This document shows, one piece after another, positions 1 to 9,979 of a DNA stretch of 37,962 bases. The position numbers were made by a program, and so were the translations under genes. The DNA comes from Desulfobulbus propionicus (GTDB lineage Bacteria > Desulfobacterota > Dissulfuribacteria > Dissulfuribacterales > DYOW01): contig DYOW01000014.1 of the NCBI GenBank assembly GCA_020720325.1, forward strand, positions 1 through 37,962. The letters run 5' to 3'. Positions within the stretch are counted from its first letter, which is position 1, and each line of letters begins with the position of its first letter. The notes beneath the pieces are model-generated. The model worked only from the letters and a program-made list of their open reading frames with translations. It was not told the origin of the DNA and did no database searches.

Positions 1-53
1 AATGGGAACGAGTTGATATGGTTGAAAAATTAAAATCAGACGCAGGGTTATAG
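1..53 (+). CDS. metK: 3' end of an upstream gene, probably S-adenosylmethionine synthetase (partial)
   Basis: Frame ...WERVDMVEKLKSDAGL* ends at TAG 51-53; resembles the MetK C-terminus and sits directly upstream of ahcY. Confidence 0.5.
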   Translation, partial: WERVDMVEKLKSDAGL

Positions 54-64
54 GAGAATTATAA

Positions 65-1321
<1,257 letters not shown>

Positions 1322-1476
1322 TATTTATTTAGATACGTTATCAGGCAAAGCGAGTTAAAAAAGAAGATTTAAGTTAAAAAAGTTTTAAGTGTTAGGACGG
1401 CGGAAAATGCATTGATTTGAAGTGATAATTCCTTCAGCTTAACACTAAACTTAACGCTTAAAACTTAAAATCATAT

Positions 1477-2439
1477 ATGAAAGTATTTATAACAGGCGGG
1501 GCAGGTTACATAGGTTCGCATACAGTAAAACTCCTTGGCGAAAAGGGGTATGATTTGCTTATTTATGATAATCTTTCAAAAGGTTATAAAGAAGCGGCGC
1601 TTTATGGAGAAGTCTTTATTGGGGATCTTCTTGACAAAGAAAAGCTAAATCATGCTGTCTCAGGTTTTAAGCCTGATGTGGTGATTCATTTTGCAGGATT
1701 AATTGAGGTTGCCGAGTCAGTGAGGGAGCCAGTTAAATATTATGAAAATAATGTTTCAGGCACAATTAATTTACTGGACGTAATGCTAAAAAATAATGTC
1801 AATAATATTATTTTTTCTTCCTCAGCCGCTGTTTATGGCATACCCGCTGTCTTTCCGATAACTGAGCAAACGCCAGTCAGCCCGATAAATCCTTACGGAA
1901 GGAGCAAGCTGATTGTTGAGGATATTTTGGGGGATATACCTGAAATAAGATATGTATCTCTTAGATATTTTAATGCTGCAGGGGCTGATCCCCTTTCCCG
2001 CATAGGTGAAAATCATAATCCTGAAACCCATCTCATCCCCCTTGTTTTAAAGACTGCGAGAGGCAAAAGGGAGTCAATAAATATTTTTGGAGCAGATTAT
2101 CCCACAACAGACGGAACCTGCATAAGGGATTATATCCATGTTGAAGACCTTGCGGATGCCCATTTGTTTTCAATGAACTATCTTATTTCCGGTGGTAAAA
2201 GCAATATCTTTAATTGTGGTTACGGACATGGTTATTCAGTCAGGGAAATAATTGATGTCGCAAAAAAGGTCACTGGCATTGATTTGAAGGTTAAAGAGAC
2301 CGGAAGGAGACCTGGGGATCCCCCTGTTCTTGTGGCGGCAAGCGCAAAAATCAAGAAAGAATTGAACTGGAAGCCTAAATACGATGACCTTGAATTTATT
2401 ATAAAAACAGCATGGGAATGGGAGAAAAAACTTGCCTGA
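1477..2439 (+). CDS. galE: UDP-glucose 4-epimerase (extended SDR)
   Basis: MKVFITGGAGYIGSH, FSSSAAVYG, YGRSK, SLRYFNAAGAD, GTCIRDYIHVEDLADAH. Confidence 0.95.
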   Translation: MKVFITGGAGYIGSHTVKLLGEKGYDLLIYDNLSKGYKEAALYGEVFIGDLLDKEKLNHAVSGFKPDVVIHFAGLIEVAESVREPVKYYENNVSGTINLLDVMLKNNVNNIIFSSSAAVYGIPAVFPITEQTPVSPINPYGRSKLIVEDILGDIPEIRYVSLRYFNAAGADPLSRIGENHNPETHLIPLVLKTARGKRESINIFGADYPTTDGTCIRDYIHVEDLADAHLFSMNYLISGGKSNIFNCGYGHGYSVREIIDVAKKVTGIDLKVKETGRRPGDPPVLVAASAKIKKELNWKPKYDDLEFIIKTAWEWEKKLA

Positions 2440-3367
2440 GACCGACCTTAAAAGAGATAACAATCCGGATAATGTCAAGGTTTGCGGTGTTCTTGTTTTG
2501 TATAATCCCGATCAAGATAAGTTAAGGAAACTAATCTCTCTCTTTTTGCCCCAGCTTGACCACATTTTTATTGTAGATAACAGCGAAATATCTTGTAAAC
2601 TGGATTTTTTTTATGATTTAAAAATAACTTATTATTCTGTTGGGGAAAATAAGGGCATTGCATATGCGCATAATGCGGGTATTAGTTGGGCAAAGGAAAG
2701 GGATTTTGCACACGTTCTTTTAATTGATCAGGATAGCATCCCAAATAAAGATATGGTTTTTATCCTGAAAGACGCCCTTAATGAACTGGAAACACAGGGA
2801 AAAAAAATTGCTGCGGTTGGTCCCAGGCTTTGGGACAGCAGACATTTTACCTTTTATCCTTTTATAAGATTTACCAAAAAAGAGGTGAAAAGGCTAAAAC
2901 GATTTCAGAGAAAGTATGTTAAAACCGATTTTCTTCCTGCTTCAGGCTGCCTGATACCCCTTAAAAATATTCATACAGATAAGCCTTTTTCCGAAGATCT
3001 TTTTATTGATAATGTGGATTTTGACTGGTGTTTCAAGATGTCATATCTTGGCTATGATCTTTATGGAGTTAAGGATGCGGTTATGGAGCATACAATTGGA
3101 GAATGCGTGAGAAGTCTCTGGTTCGGGAAAAAAATTTCTGTATTTCTCCATAATCCACTGAGACAATACTATATAATGAGAAACAGGATACTTCTTTATA
3201 AAAAAAAACATGTTTCATCAGCATGGGTAAAGCACGATATTCTTAGGGCAATTTTAAAATTTATTCTTTTTTCCCTTGTGTTTCCCCCAAGAAAAAAGAA
3301 TGCAATTATGATGATTAAGGGTATAATTCATGCATTAAAGGATAAGACTGGTAAATATGAAGAATAA
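2432..3367 (+). CDS. Glycosyltransferase family 2 (rhamnosyltransferase-like)
   Basis: VCGVLVLYNPDQDKL..IFIVDNSE..ENKGIAYAHNAGI..LLIDQDSIP; TTG start overlapping the galE end. Confidence 0.85.
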   Translation: MPETDLKRDNNPDNVKVCGVLVLYNPDQDKLRKLISLFLPQLDHIFIVDNSEISCKLDFFYDLKITYYSVGENKGIAYAHNAGISWAKERDFAHVLLIDQDSIPNKDMVFILKDALNELETQGKKIAAVGPRLWDSRHFTFYPFIRFTKKEVKRLKRFQRKYVKTDFLPASGCLIPLKNIHTDKPFSEDLFIDNVDFDWCFKMSYLGYDLYGVKDAVMEHTIGECVRSLWFGKKISVFLHNPLRQYYIMRNRILLYKKKHVSSAWVKHDILRAILKFILFSLVFPPRKKNAIMMIKGIIHALKDKTGKYEE

Positions 3368-3387
3368 GAGGTCAAAAGGAGCAATAT

Positions 3388-4146
3388 ATGAAGATATTAT
3401 GTAATGTGGGATGTAAAATTGTAATCCCTATTGTAATCTTTTATGTATTTTTATCCATTACATCTTATTTTTACCTTGACAAATTTATCAGATTATCCCT
3501 GAGGCAAGCAGAAATGGAAGTTGACTCCCTGTCGGCTTTAATAACAAGAGCCTCTGTTGACTCCTTAAAAAAAGGAAATATGATCCAGTTTGCATATCTT
3601 ATGAAAGAAATATCAAGAAGTGAAAACATTATGGAATTTAGCCTTATTAATTATGACGGCAAAACATTATACTCCTCACACGCTGAAGAAATCAATAAAG
3701 ATAAAAGCAAGTTAATAGACGAGTCCAAACAATCAGAATACATTTTAAGCAAAACCGATTCTATTGGAAAAATAATGCCAATTAAAACAACAAATTATTG
3801 TATTGGATGTCATGATAAATGGAAAGAGGAGACTGTTAACTCTTATTTTTATATAGCGATTAACAACACATCTTTAAAGACCATCACATCAATAGGAAAT
3901 CAGGTAAAAGTTTTTTTCCCCATAGCCTTCTTGTTTTTTTTGTTTTATATCGCTTTTTTTGCCAATTTTTTTGTAACCAGAAAATTACAGGTTATTAAAA
4001 AAGGGCTTGAGGAATTGCAGGGCGGAAACTATGAGTACAAATTTAATATAAAAGGCGCTGATGAAATGGCTCAGATAAGCAAAAGCCTTAATAAATTAAT
4101 GGAAACCCTGACGAGTATGCATAAATCTTCTGATAAAAAAGACTAA
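3388..4146 (+). CDS. Membrane sensor-like protein: N-terminal TM, periplasmic region with c-type heme motif (CIGCH), TM, HAMP; no output domain
   Basis: Two hydrophobic segments; TTNYCIGCHDKW; C-terminal HAMP-like segment ending near the stop. Confidence 0.75.
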   Translation: MKILCNVGCKIVIPIVIFYVFLSITSYFYLDKFIRLSLRQAEMEVDSLSALITRASVDSLKKGNMIQFAYLMKEISRSENIMEFSLINYDGKTLYSSHAEEINKDKSKLIDESKQSEYILSKTDSIGKIMPIKTTNYCIGCHDKWKEETVNSYFYIAINNTSLKTITSIGNQVKVFFPIAFLFFLFYIAFFANFFVTRKLQVIKKGLEELQGGNYEYKFNIKGADEMAQISKSLNKLMETLTSMHKSSDKKD

Positions 4147-4324
4147 CTTTTTTAACGTGTTTTTTTCTACAATGCTTTGATTTTTTGAGATTTTCTCTTG
4201 CATTTTTTTTATGTTGTGATACTTTTGGTTAGGGTTTTATAATCTTTGCGTAATGGAAGTGGAAGGTTGGGTATAAAAGACATGAAGTCTTTTATAAATC
4301 ACGAAAAAACAAGGTTTATGGTGT

Positions 4325-7084
4325 ATGTTTTTTAAAAAATGTTCGTTAATTCGTAAAATAATCACTATTATATTTGTCACAACAGCATTTAATGTCTTTT
4401 GTCTCCTTCTCATACTTGTGCCTATTGTTAAGCAAAAAACCTTTGAGCTTGAGGAAAAAAACGGCAAACTTCAACTTGAAAAGGTTATTTCGCTGGTGCA
4501 TAAAACCTATCAAGACTTAGAGGAGTATAAGCAGTTTGCCCTTGAAAGCAGAAAAAATTCGCTTAAAAATCTTACACTTGTCGCAGAATCATATATTAAT
4601 CATTTTTATGAGAATTTTAAAAAAGGCGCGTATCAAAACGAAGAAACAGCTAAATCACAGGTTCTTGACACAGTTAAGGACTTTCGTTACGGAAACAAAG
4701 ACTATTTTTTTATATCTGATTATAACAGCATTCTTATTTCCCATCCTTCCCTGATGTATGAAGATTTCTCCAATATAAAGGATGTTTACGAAAACCTTAT
4801 TGTGCCTCCAATGATTGAAATTGCAAGGAAGCACAATGAGGGATTTCATTCTTACTGGTGGAACAGACTTGATAAAAAAGAACCTTCTGAGAAACTGACA
4901 TATATAAAACATTTTCCTCAATGGAACTGGGTTTTCGGCACCGGTGTTTATGTTGATGATATTAAGGAAGAGGTTGACAGAAGAAAAGCAAAACTTATTG
5001 ATGAGCTAAGAAATACCTTGAAAGATATAAAAATAGGAAAAACAGGTTATCTGTTTATATTTGATTCCAAACTTAACATGATAATCCATCCCAACCAAAA
5101 ACTTGAAGGGAAAAATTTTGCCAATTTAAAAATACCTGGTTCTGATGATAATCTTGGTGAACAACTTGTAAAAGCAGTGTCAACTCCAAACCAGTCTTAT
5201 TATTATCTTTGGGATAAACCAGACGATCCTGACAATTTTTCCTATAAAAAAGTATCATGGATCCGTTATTTCAAGCCACTTGATATTTATATTGCCTCCT
5301 CTGCATATTTATCAGAGATAGAAGAGACCTCGGAAACCATGAGGGTTACTATTATTGGCATTTCTTTGTTTAGTTTTCTTATTTCTTTTATCATCACCTT
5401 CCTGGTTGTGAGAAACACATTAAAGCCAATAAACATTTTAAGCAACACCGCAAGAAGGATAAAAGACGGAGACCTTTCCGCAAGGAGCAAAATTCATACT
5501 TATGATGAGAATGGAAGGTTGATTTCAGAGGATGAGATAGGGATTTTGTCTGCTGAATTTGACAATATGATTCAGTCTTTCCAGGATTCACAGAAGCAGC
5601 TTATAGGTCTTAATGAGACTTTGGAACAGAAAATTGATGAAAGAACCCAGGAACTCCATGTAAAAAATCAGAAAATAGAGACATTGTTACATAACTCAGG
5701 CGTTGGCTTTTTGAGTTTTGGAAGTGATCTTTTGGTTGACAGTGAGTACAGCGTTGAATGCAAGAATATTTTTGGCAAAAATATTGAGGACATATCCATT
5801 GCGGATATTTTGCTTCCGGAAAAGAGTCATGTTAAAGAGCAGTTTATATCAAATTTAGAGAAAATATTCGCAGAAAATATAGATCTTTTTAAGAAAGAGA
5901 TTTTTCTTTCCCTTTTGCCCAAGGTTTTTCATGTAAATAAGAAAAATGTTTCAGTGGAACACAGGCTTCTTGATGATAATAAGATGATGCTCGTATTACA
6001 TGATATCACTTATCAGACAGAGCTCAGGGATAAAATTAAGGAAGAGCAGGAAAGGCTTAAATTTATTGTGGGCGTTATCAGGGATAAAGGCTTTGTTCTT
6101 GAAATATTAAATGATTTTCTTGATTTCAGGAACTCTGAGTTTGAAGAGCTTATAAAATCAAACAGACCCTTTGATGAGATGATAGCAATACTTTACAGAA
6201 AGGCGCACACATTTAAGGGGCTATTTTTACAATTTGGATTTATACATCTTTCTAAAATTCTTCATGAATTTGAAAATATGATAAAGGAATACAAACTTAC
6301 TGAAAAAGATGATCCTTTGGGGTTTTTGGATTGCTGCAATCTTTCGGATTTTGACAATGCTTACGTAGAGGATATGGAGATAATAATAAAAAATCTCGGA
6401 AAGGAATTTCTTGAAGATGTGGAGAGAGTCAGGGTCAAAAAAGATGATGTCATAAAAATTCTTGAAAATGATTCTCCTGAAGAACTAAAAAGTCTGGTAA
6501 AGAAATTATTATATGTAAATATTAAATCATTAATAATTCCTTATATAAGGGTTATGAATAGTCTTGCGTTTCGTTTTGGCAAGGAACTGGAGCTAATAGA
6601 CATCTCAGGGGACGATGTTTTTGTGGATCAGGAGATTTATAATTCCTTTACCCGTTCATTAATTCATGTTTTCAGAAATATTGTTGACCACGGAATTGAG
6701 ACTCCTGTGGAGAGAACCCAAAAAGGCAAATCTTCTGCCGGCAATGTAACCTGCGATATAACCATGCATGATAAGACGATAAAGATTCAAATATCAGATG
6801 ACGGTCAGGGTATCAATATTGAAAAGATCAGGAAAAAAGCCGTAGAACTTGGTATTTATGAGCAGAAGACTATTGACTTAATGGATGAGAAGGATATAAT
6901 AGCTCTTATTTTAAATGACACATTTTCAACAAAGGAGCATGCGGATCAATTATCAGGCAGAGGCGTTGGGTTGGCGGCAGTTATGGAGGAATTAAATAAG
7001 CTTAATGGCAAGCTTGATATAATAACAAAAAAGGATGAGGGCACGACATTTATTTTTACAATTCCTTTTATTGAAAAATCTTAA
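4325..7084 (+). CDS. Membrane CheA-like histidine kinase: two Cache-like domains, HAMP, Hpt, HATPase
   Basis: YFFISDYNSILISHP..WNWVFGTGVY and YLFIFDSKLNMIIHP..; HAMP after the second TM; Hpt AHTFKG; N-box HVFRNIVDHGIETPVER; G boxes DDGQGI and GRGVGLAAV. Confidence 0.88.
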   Translation: MFFKKCSLIRKIITIIFVTTAFNVFCLLLILVPIVKQKTFELEEKNGKLQLEKVISLVHKTYQDLEEYKQFALESRKNSLKNLTLVAESYINHFYENFKKGAYQNEETAKSQVLDTVKDFRYGNKDYFFISDYNSILISHPSLMYEDFSNIKDVYENLIVPPMIEIARKHNEGFHSYWWNRLDKKEPSEKLTYIKHFPQWNWVFGTGVYVDDIKEEVDRRKAKLIDELRNTLKDIKIGKTGYLFIFDSKLNMIIHPNQKLEGKNFANLKIPGSDDNLGEQLVKAVSTPNQSYYYLWDKPDDPDNFSYKKVSWIRYFKPLDIYIASSAYLSEIEETSETMRVTIIGISLFSFLISFIITFLVVRNTLKPINILSNTARRIKDGDLSARSKIHTYDENGRLISEDEIGILSAEFDNMIQSFQDSQKQLIGLNETLEQKIDERTQELHVKNQKIETLLHNSGVGFLSFGSDLLVDSEYSVECKNIFGKNIEDISIADILLPEKSHVKEQFISNLEKIFAENIDLFKKEIFLSLLPKVFHVNKKNVSVEHRLLDDNKMMLVLHDITYQTELRDKIKEEQERLKFIVGVIRDKGFVLEILNDFLDFRNSEFEELIKSNRPFDEMIAILYRKAHTFKGLFLQFGFIHLSKILHEFENMIKEYKLTEKDDPLGFLDCCNLSDFDNAYVEDMEIIIKNLGKEFLEDVERVRVKKDDVIKILENDSPEELKSLVKKLLYVNIKSLIIPYIRVMNSLAFRFGKELELIDISGDDVFVDQEIYNSFTRSLIHVFRNIVDHGIETPVERTQKGKSSAGNVTCDITMHDKTIKIQISDDGQGINIEKIRKKAVELGIYEQKTIDLMDEKDIIALILNDTFSTKEHADQLSGRGVGLAAVMEELNKLNGKLDIITKKDEGTTFIFTIPFIEKS

Positions 7085-7109
7085 TTTTTGAGGAATAGCG
7101 AGGATTATT

Positions 7110-7634
7110 ATGGAGCAATTAAATGTAAACTGCAGGGAGTTTATTAACCATGTTGTTGATGTGTCAATGAATTTTCTTGCTGAGGAAACACAACTTGAAA
7201 GCAAGAAATTAGTTTCTGCAATAAAGGATTTGCAGAAACTTCAATTGCGTTACATGACTTCAATTATGAGTGTTGAAGGCAATTTAAAGATGCTGCTGGC
7301 ATTTAGTTTTGATAAAAATCTCATTGAAGAGGTTTTCAGACGTTATGCGCAGGATATTGAGATTGATGAAAGTGAGATAGGCCTTTATATCGAAGAAACA
7401 GCAGGTGAAATAATCAATATAGTGCTTGGTAATGCAATTTCAAAACTAAATATCAAAAATCATGTTATTTCTTTATCACCTCCTGTTGTAATATTGGAGG
7501 CAAAAAGTATAACAAGGATTAAAGAAAGTGAATTTTTTACATATATTCTTACCACAGATTTTGGAGTAATGGAGATTTTCTGCGTATGTCCAAAAGAATT
7601 GTCTGAACTTATTAATGATTTGGAGGAAGTATAG
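7110..7634 (+). CDS. CheX-like chemotaxis phosphatase domain protein
   Basis: EETAGEIINIVLGNAISKL resembles the CheC/CheX/FliY ExxN motif; lies between the kinase and the receiver. Confidence 0.7.
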   Translation: MEQLNVNCREFINHVVDVSMNFLAEETQLESKKLVSAIKDLQKLQLRYMTSIMSVEGNLKMLLAFSFDKNLIEEVFRRYAQDIEIDESEIGLYIEETAGEIINIVLGNAISKLNIKNHVISLSPPVVILEAKSITRIKESEFFTYILTTDFGVMEIFCVCPKELSELINDLEEV

Positions 7635-7636
7635 TC

Positions 7637-8020
7637 ATGGATACACTTAATGTGATGGTTGTGGATGATTCAGGTATTACAGTTAAGAAGATAGAAAAAA
7701 TGCTTTTTGATCTGGGACATAATGTTGTGGGTGTTTGCAGAAATGGAGAGATTGCTCTTGCAGCATATGATAAGTTTAAACCTGATCTCATAACAATGGA
7801 TATAACCATGCCGGATATGGACGGAATTGAGGCAACGAGAAGAATAATAGCAAAAGACCCAAAAGCCCTTATTATTATTGTAACTTCACACGGCCAGGAA
7901 CAAATGGTGATAGATGCCATTGACGCCGGTGCAAAAGGCTATGTGCTTAAACCCATCAAGCCTGAAAAGCTACAGGAAACAATCAATAAAGTATGGTCAA
8001 ATTATGGAAGTAATAAATAA
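7637..8020 (+). CDS. CheY-like single-domain response regulator
   Basis: VMVVDDSG..PDLITMDITMPDMDGIEATRRI..IIIVTSHGQ..GAKGYVLKPI. Confidence 0.95.
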   Translation: MDTLNVMVVDDSGITVKKIEKMLFDLGHNVVGVCRNGEIALAAYDKFKPDLITMDITMPDMDGIEATRRIIAKDPKALIIIVTSHGQEQMVIDAIDAGAKGYVLKPIKPEKLQETINKVWSNYGSNK

Positions 8021-8927
8021 AGACCTGTCTGAAAATAAACTTTTTGAGAATCTTTTTGATGTAATACCTTTTATAGTCATTGTTATAGATGTAAAAGGAT
8101 ACGAGATTGTCTTTATGAACCAGTTTGCCAGACAGCATTATGGCAATAAAATTGGTCAGATATGCTATAGCTCCTTATACGAAGAAACAGAGCCATGTCT
8201 TTTCTGCAAAATAAAAGAGCTTGTGACAAGGGATTTTAAGCCCAATGGTAATACTTTCATCTGGGAGCATTTTAACCCTGTTGATGACAGATGGTTTCAG
8301 CTTCAGGAAAAGGCAATTTCATGGCCTGACGGAAGAACCGTAAAATATACCGTTTCTGTTGACATAAATCAGCTAAAAGAGATACAAAATCGTCTGGCTG
8401 AGGCTCATGCTGAACTTACCTTTAAGAACAAGGCGCTGGAAGAGATGATTATAACGGACTTTCTTACAAAGATTTTTAACAGGCAAAAGGTTGAAAAGGA
8501 TATAAATGTTGAGGTTTCACGGTATACAAGATATAAAAGACCCCTTTCAATAATTTTGCTTGATATTGACAAATTTAAGTCAATAAATGACACATATGGA
8601 CATAATGCAGGGGATTCTGTCCTGATTAATCTTGCAAGTATAATAAAAACCAATGTTAGAAAAATTGATCTCCCGGGAAGATGGGGTGGAGAAGAATTTA
8701 TGATACTTTGCCCTGAAACAGATATTCATGGAGCTGTGACCCTTGCGGAAAATCTCCGCCAAAAAATAGAAGCTCATACCTTTGAGATTGACAGAAAGGT
8801 TACCAGCAGTTTTGGTGTGGCTCAGTTTAAAGAAGGCGAACTGGCAAAAGATTTTATTAGAAGGGCTGATGATGCTTTATATTTAGCAAAGGAAAACGGC
8901 AGAAACAGGGTTGAGGCTTCTGGGTAG
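8004..8927 (+). CDS. PAS domain diguanylate cyclase (GGDEF)
   Basis: In-frame ATG at 8004 (MEVINKDLSENKLFENL) is more plausible than the listed 7914 start; RKIDLPGRWGGEEF gives an RxxD I-site plus GGEEF; DFLTKIFNRQK and DIDKFKSINDTYGHNAGD. Confidence 0.93.
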   Translation: MEVINKDLSENKLFENLFDVIPFIVIVIDVKGYEIVFMNQFARQHYGNKIGQICYSSLYEETEPCLFCKIKELVTRDFKPNGNTFIWEHFNPVDDRWFQLQEKAISWPDGRTVKYTVSVDINQLKEIQNRLAEAHAELTFKNKALEEMIITDFLTKIFNRQKVEKDINVEVSRYTRYKRPLSIILLDIDKFKSINDTYGHNAGDSVLINLASIIKTNVRKIDLPGRWGGEEFMILCPETDIHGAVTLAENLRQKIEAHTFEIDRKVTSSFGVAQFKEGELAKDFIRRADDALYLAKENGRNRVEASG

Positions 8928-8932
8928 GAATT

Positions 8933-9928
8933 TTGCAACATACTGCTTTTGCGACTATTTCTTTAAGAAGGCTTGACATATCTCCTCCACTTATCCTTGC
9001 GCCCATGGCAGGACTTACACATTCTGCTTTAAGATGTCTGATATTAAAATTTGGCGGGGTTGGCCTATTGACAACTGAAATGCTCTCCGCAAAAGGCTTG
9101 CCCAATGATAATCCCAAAATATCGCCGTTTCTAATAAGAAAACCCCATGAAAAACCACTGAGCCACCAGCTTCTTATCAGAAACTCCAATGAAATAATCC
9201 CTGCCATTGAAAAACTGCATTTATTACAGGCTGATTCTATTGACATAAATATGGGTTGCCCCGCGCCTGATGTAAAAAGAACAGGAGGGGGTTGCTCGCT
9301 AATGGATGATATTGAAAAATCATTAAATTTTGTAAAAATAGCAAGAAAAACAACTAATTTGCCTTTGACTGCCAAGATAAGGCTTGGAAAGGAATTAAAT
9401 GAACAAAAACTCATGAATTTCTGCAAAGGTCTTGAAAATGAGGGAATAGATATGCTGACTGTTCATGCAAGGCTTGCCCATGAATCCTTTGACAGAATGC
9501 CAAGATGGGATTGGATAGCACGGGTAAAATCATGGCTAAAAATTCCTGTTATAGCAAATGGCGGGATTTTATCCGTTGAAGACGCAGCAAAATGCCTTAA
9601 AATTTCAGGAGCGGACGGTTTGATGGTGGGAAGGGCGGCTGCGATGAAACCCTGGATTTTCAGGGATATTTCAAGGGAAATTTACGGAATTTCAAATTAC
9701 GCAGAGATCAGCGCTTTTAAGTTAAGTGAGATATACGGCTTTTTTGCCAGTGAATTAACTGAAAATTTTCCCCCAGAGAGACAGCTTGGAAGATTAAAGG
9801 AATTTACGCATTATTTCAGCAGGAATTTTCATTTTGGACACGTGCTTGCAATGAAGGCGCAATCTGCATTGACAGTCAAAGAGGCTTTGGAGAGGGCAGA
9901 TGAGTTTTTTGCCGGATGCGCCAAATGA
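8933..9928 (+). CDS. dusB: tRNA-dihydrouridine synthase
   Basis: PLILAPMAGLTHSALRCL, DINMGCPAPDVKRTGGG, PVIANGGI, ADGLMVGRAA; TTG start. Confidence 0.93.
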   Translation: MQHTAFATISLRRLDISPPLILAPMAGLTHSALRCLILKFGGVGLLTTEMLSAKGLPNDNPKISPFLIRKPHEKPLSHQLLIRNSNEIIPAIEKLHLLQADSIDINMGCPAPDVKRTGGGCSLMDDIEKSLNFVKIARKTTNLPLTAKIRLGKELNEQKLMNFCKGLENEGIDMLTVHARLAHESFDRMPRWDWIARVKSWLKIPVIANGGILSVEDAAKCLKISGADGLMVGRAAAMKPWIFRDISREIYGISNYAEISAFKLSEIYGFFASELTENFPPERQLGRLKEFTHYFSRNFHFGHVLAMKAQSALTVKEALERADEFFAGCAK

Positions 9929-9979
9929 TTAAATCGTTTTTGTTTTTATAAAAATAAAAAATGGATTTTAATTATTATC

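Noticed and set aside
4143-4325. Possible frameshift joining the heme/HAMP protein to the downstream kinase
   Set aside because: The kinase has its own N-terminal TM and sensory domains, and a ~180-nt noncoding gap separates them
7612-7920. Minus-strand 102-aa ORF
   Set aside because: Antisense to the CheY-like receiver gene, which has all the expected motifs
9929-9979. AT-only hairpin TTTTTGTTTTTATAAAAATAAAAA as bidirectional terminator
   Set aside because: Convergent location is suggestive, but an A/T-only stem in AT-rich DNA is too weak to call
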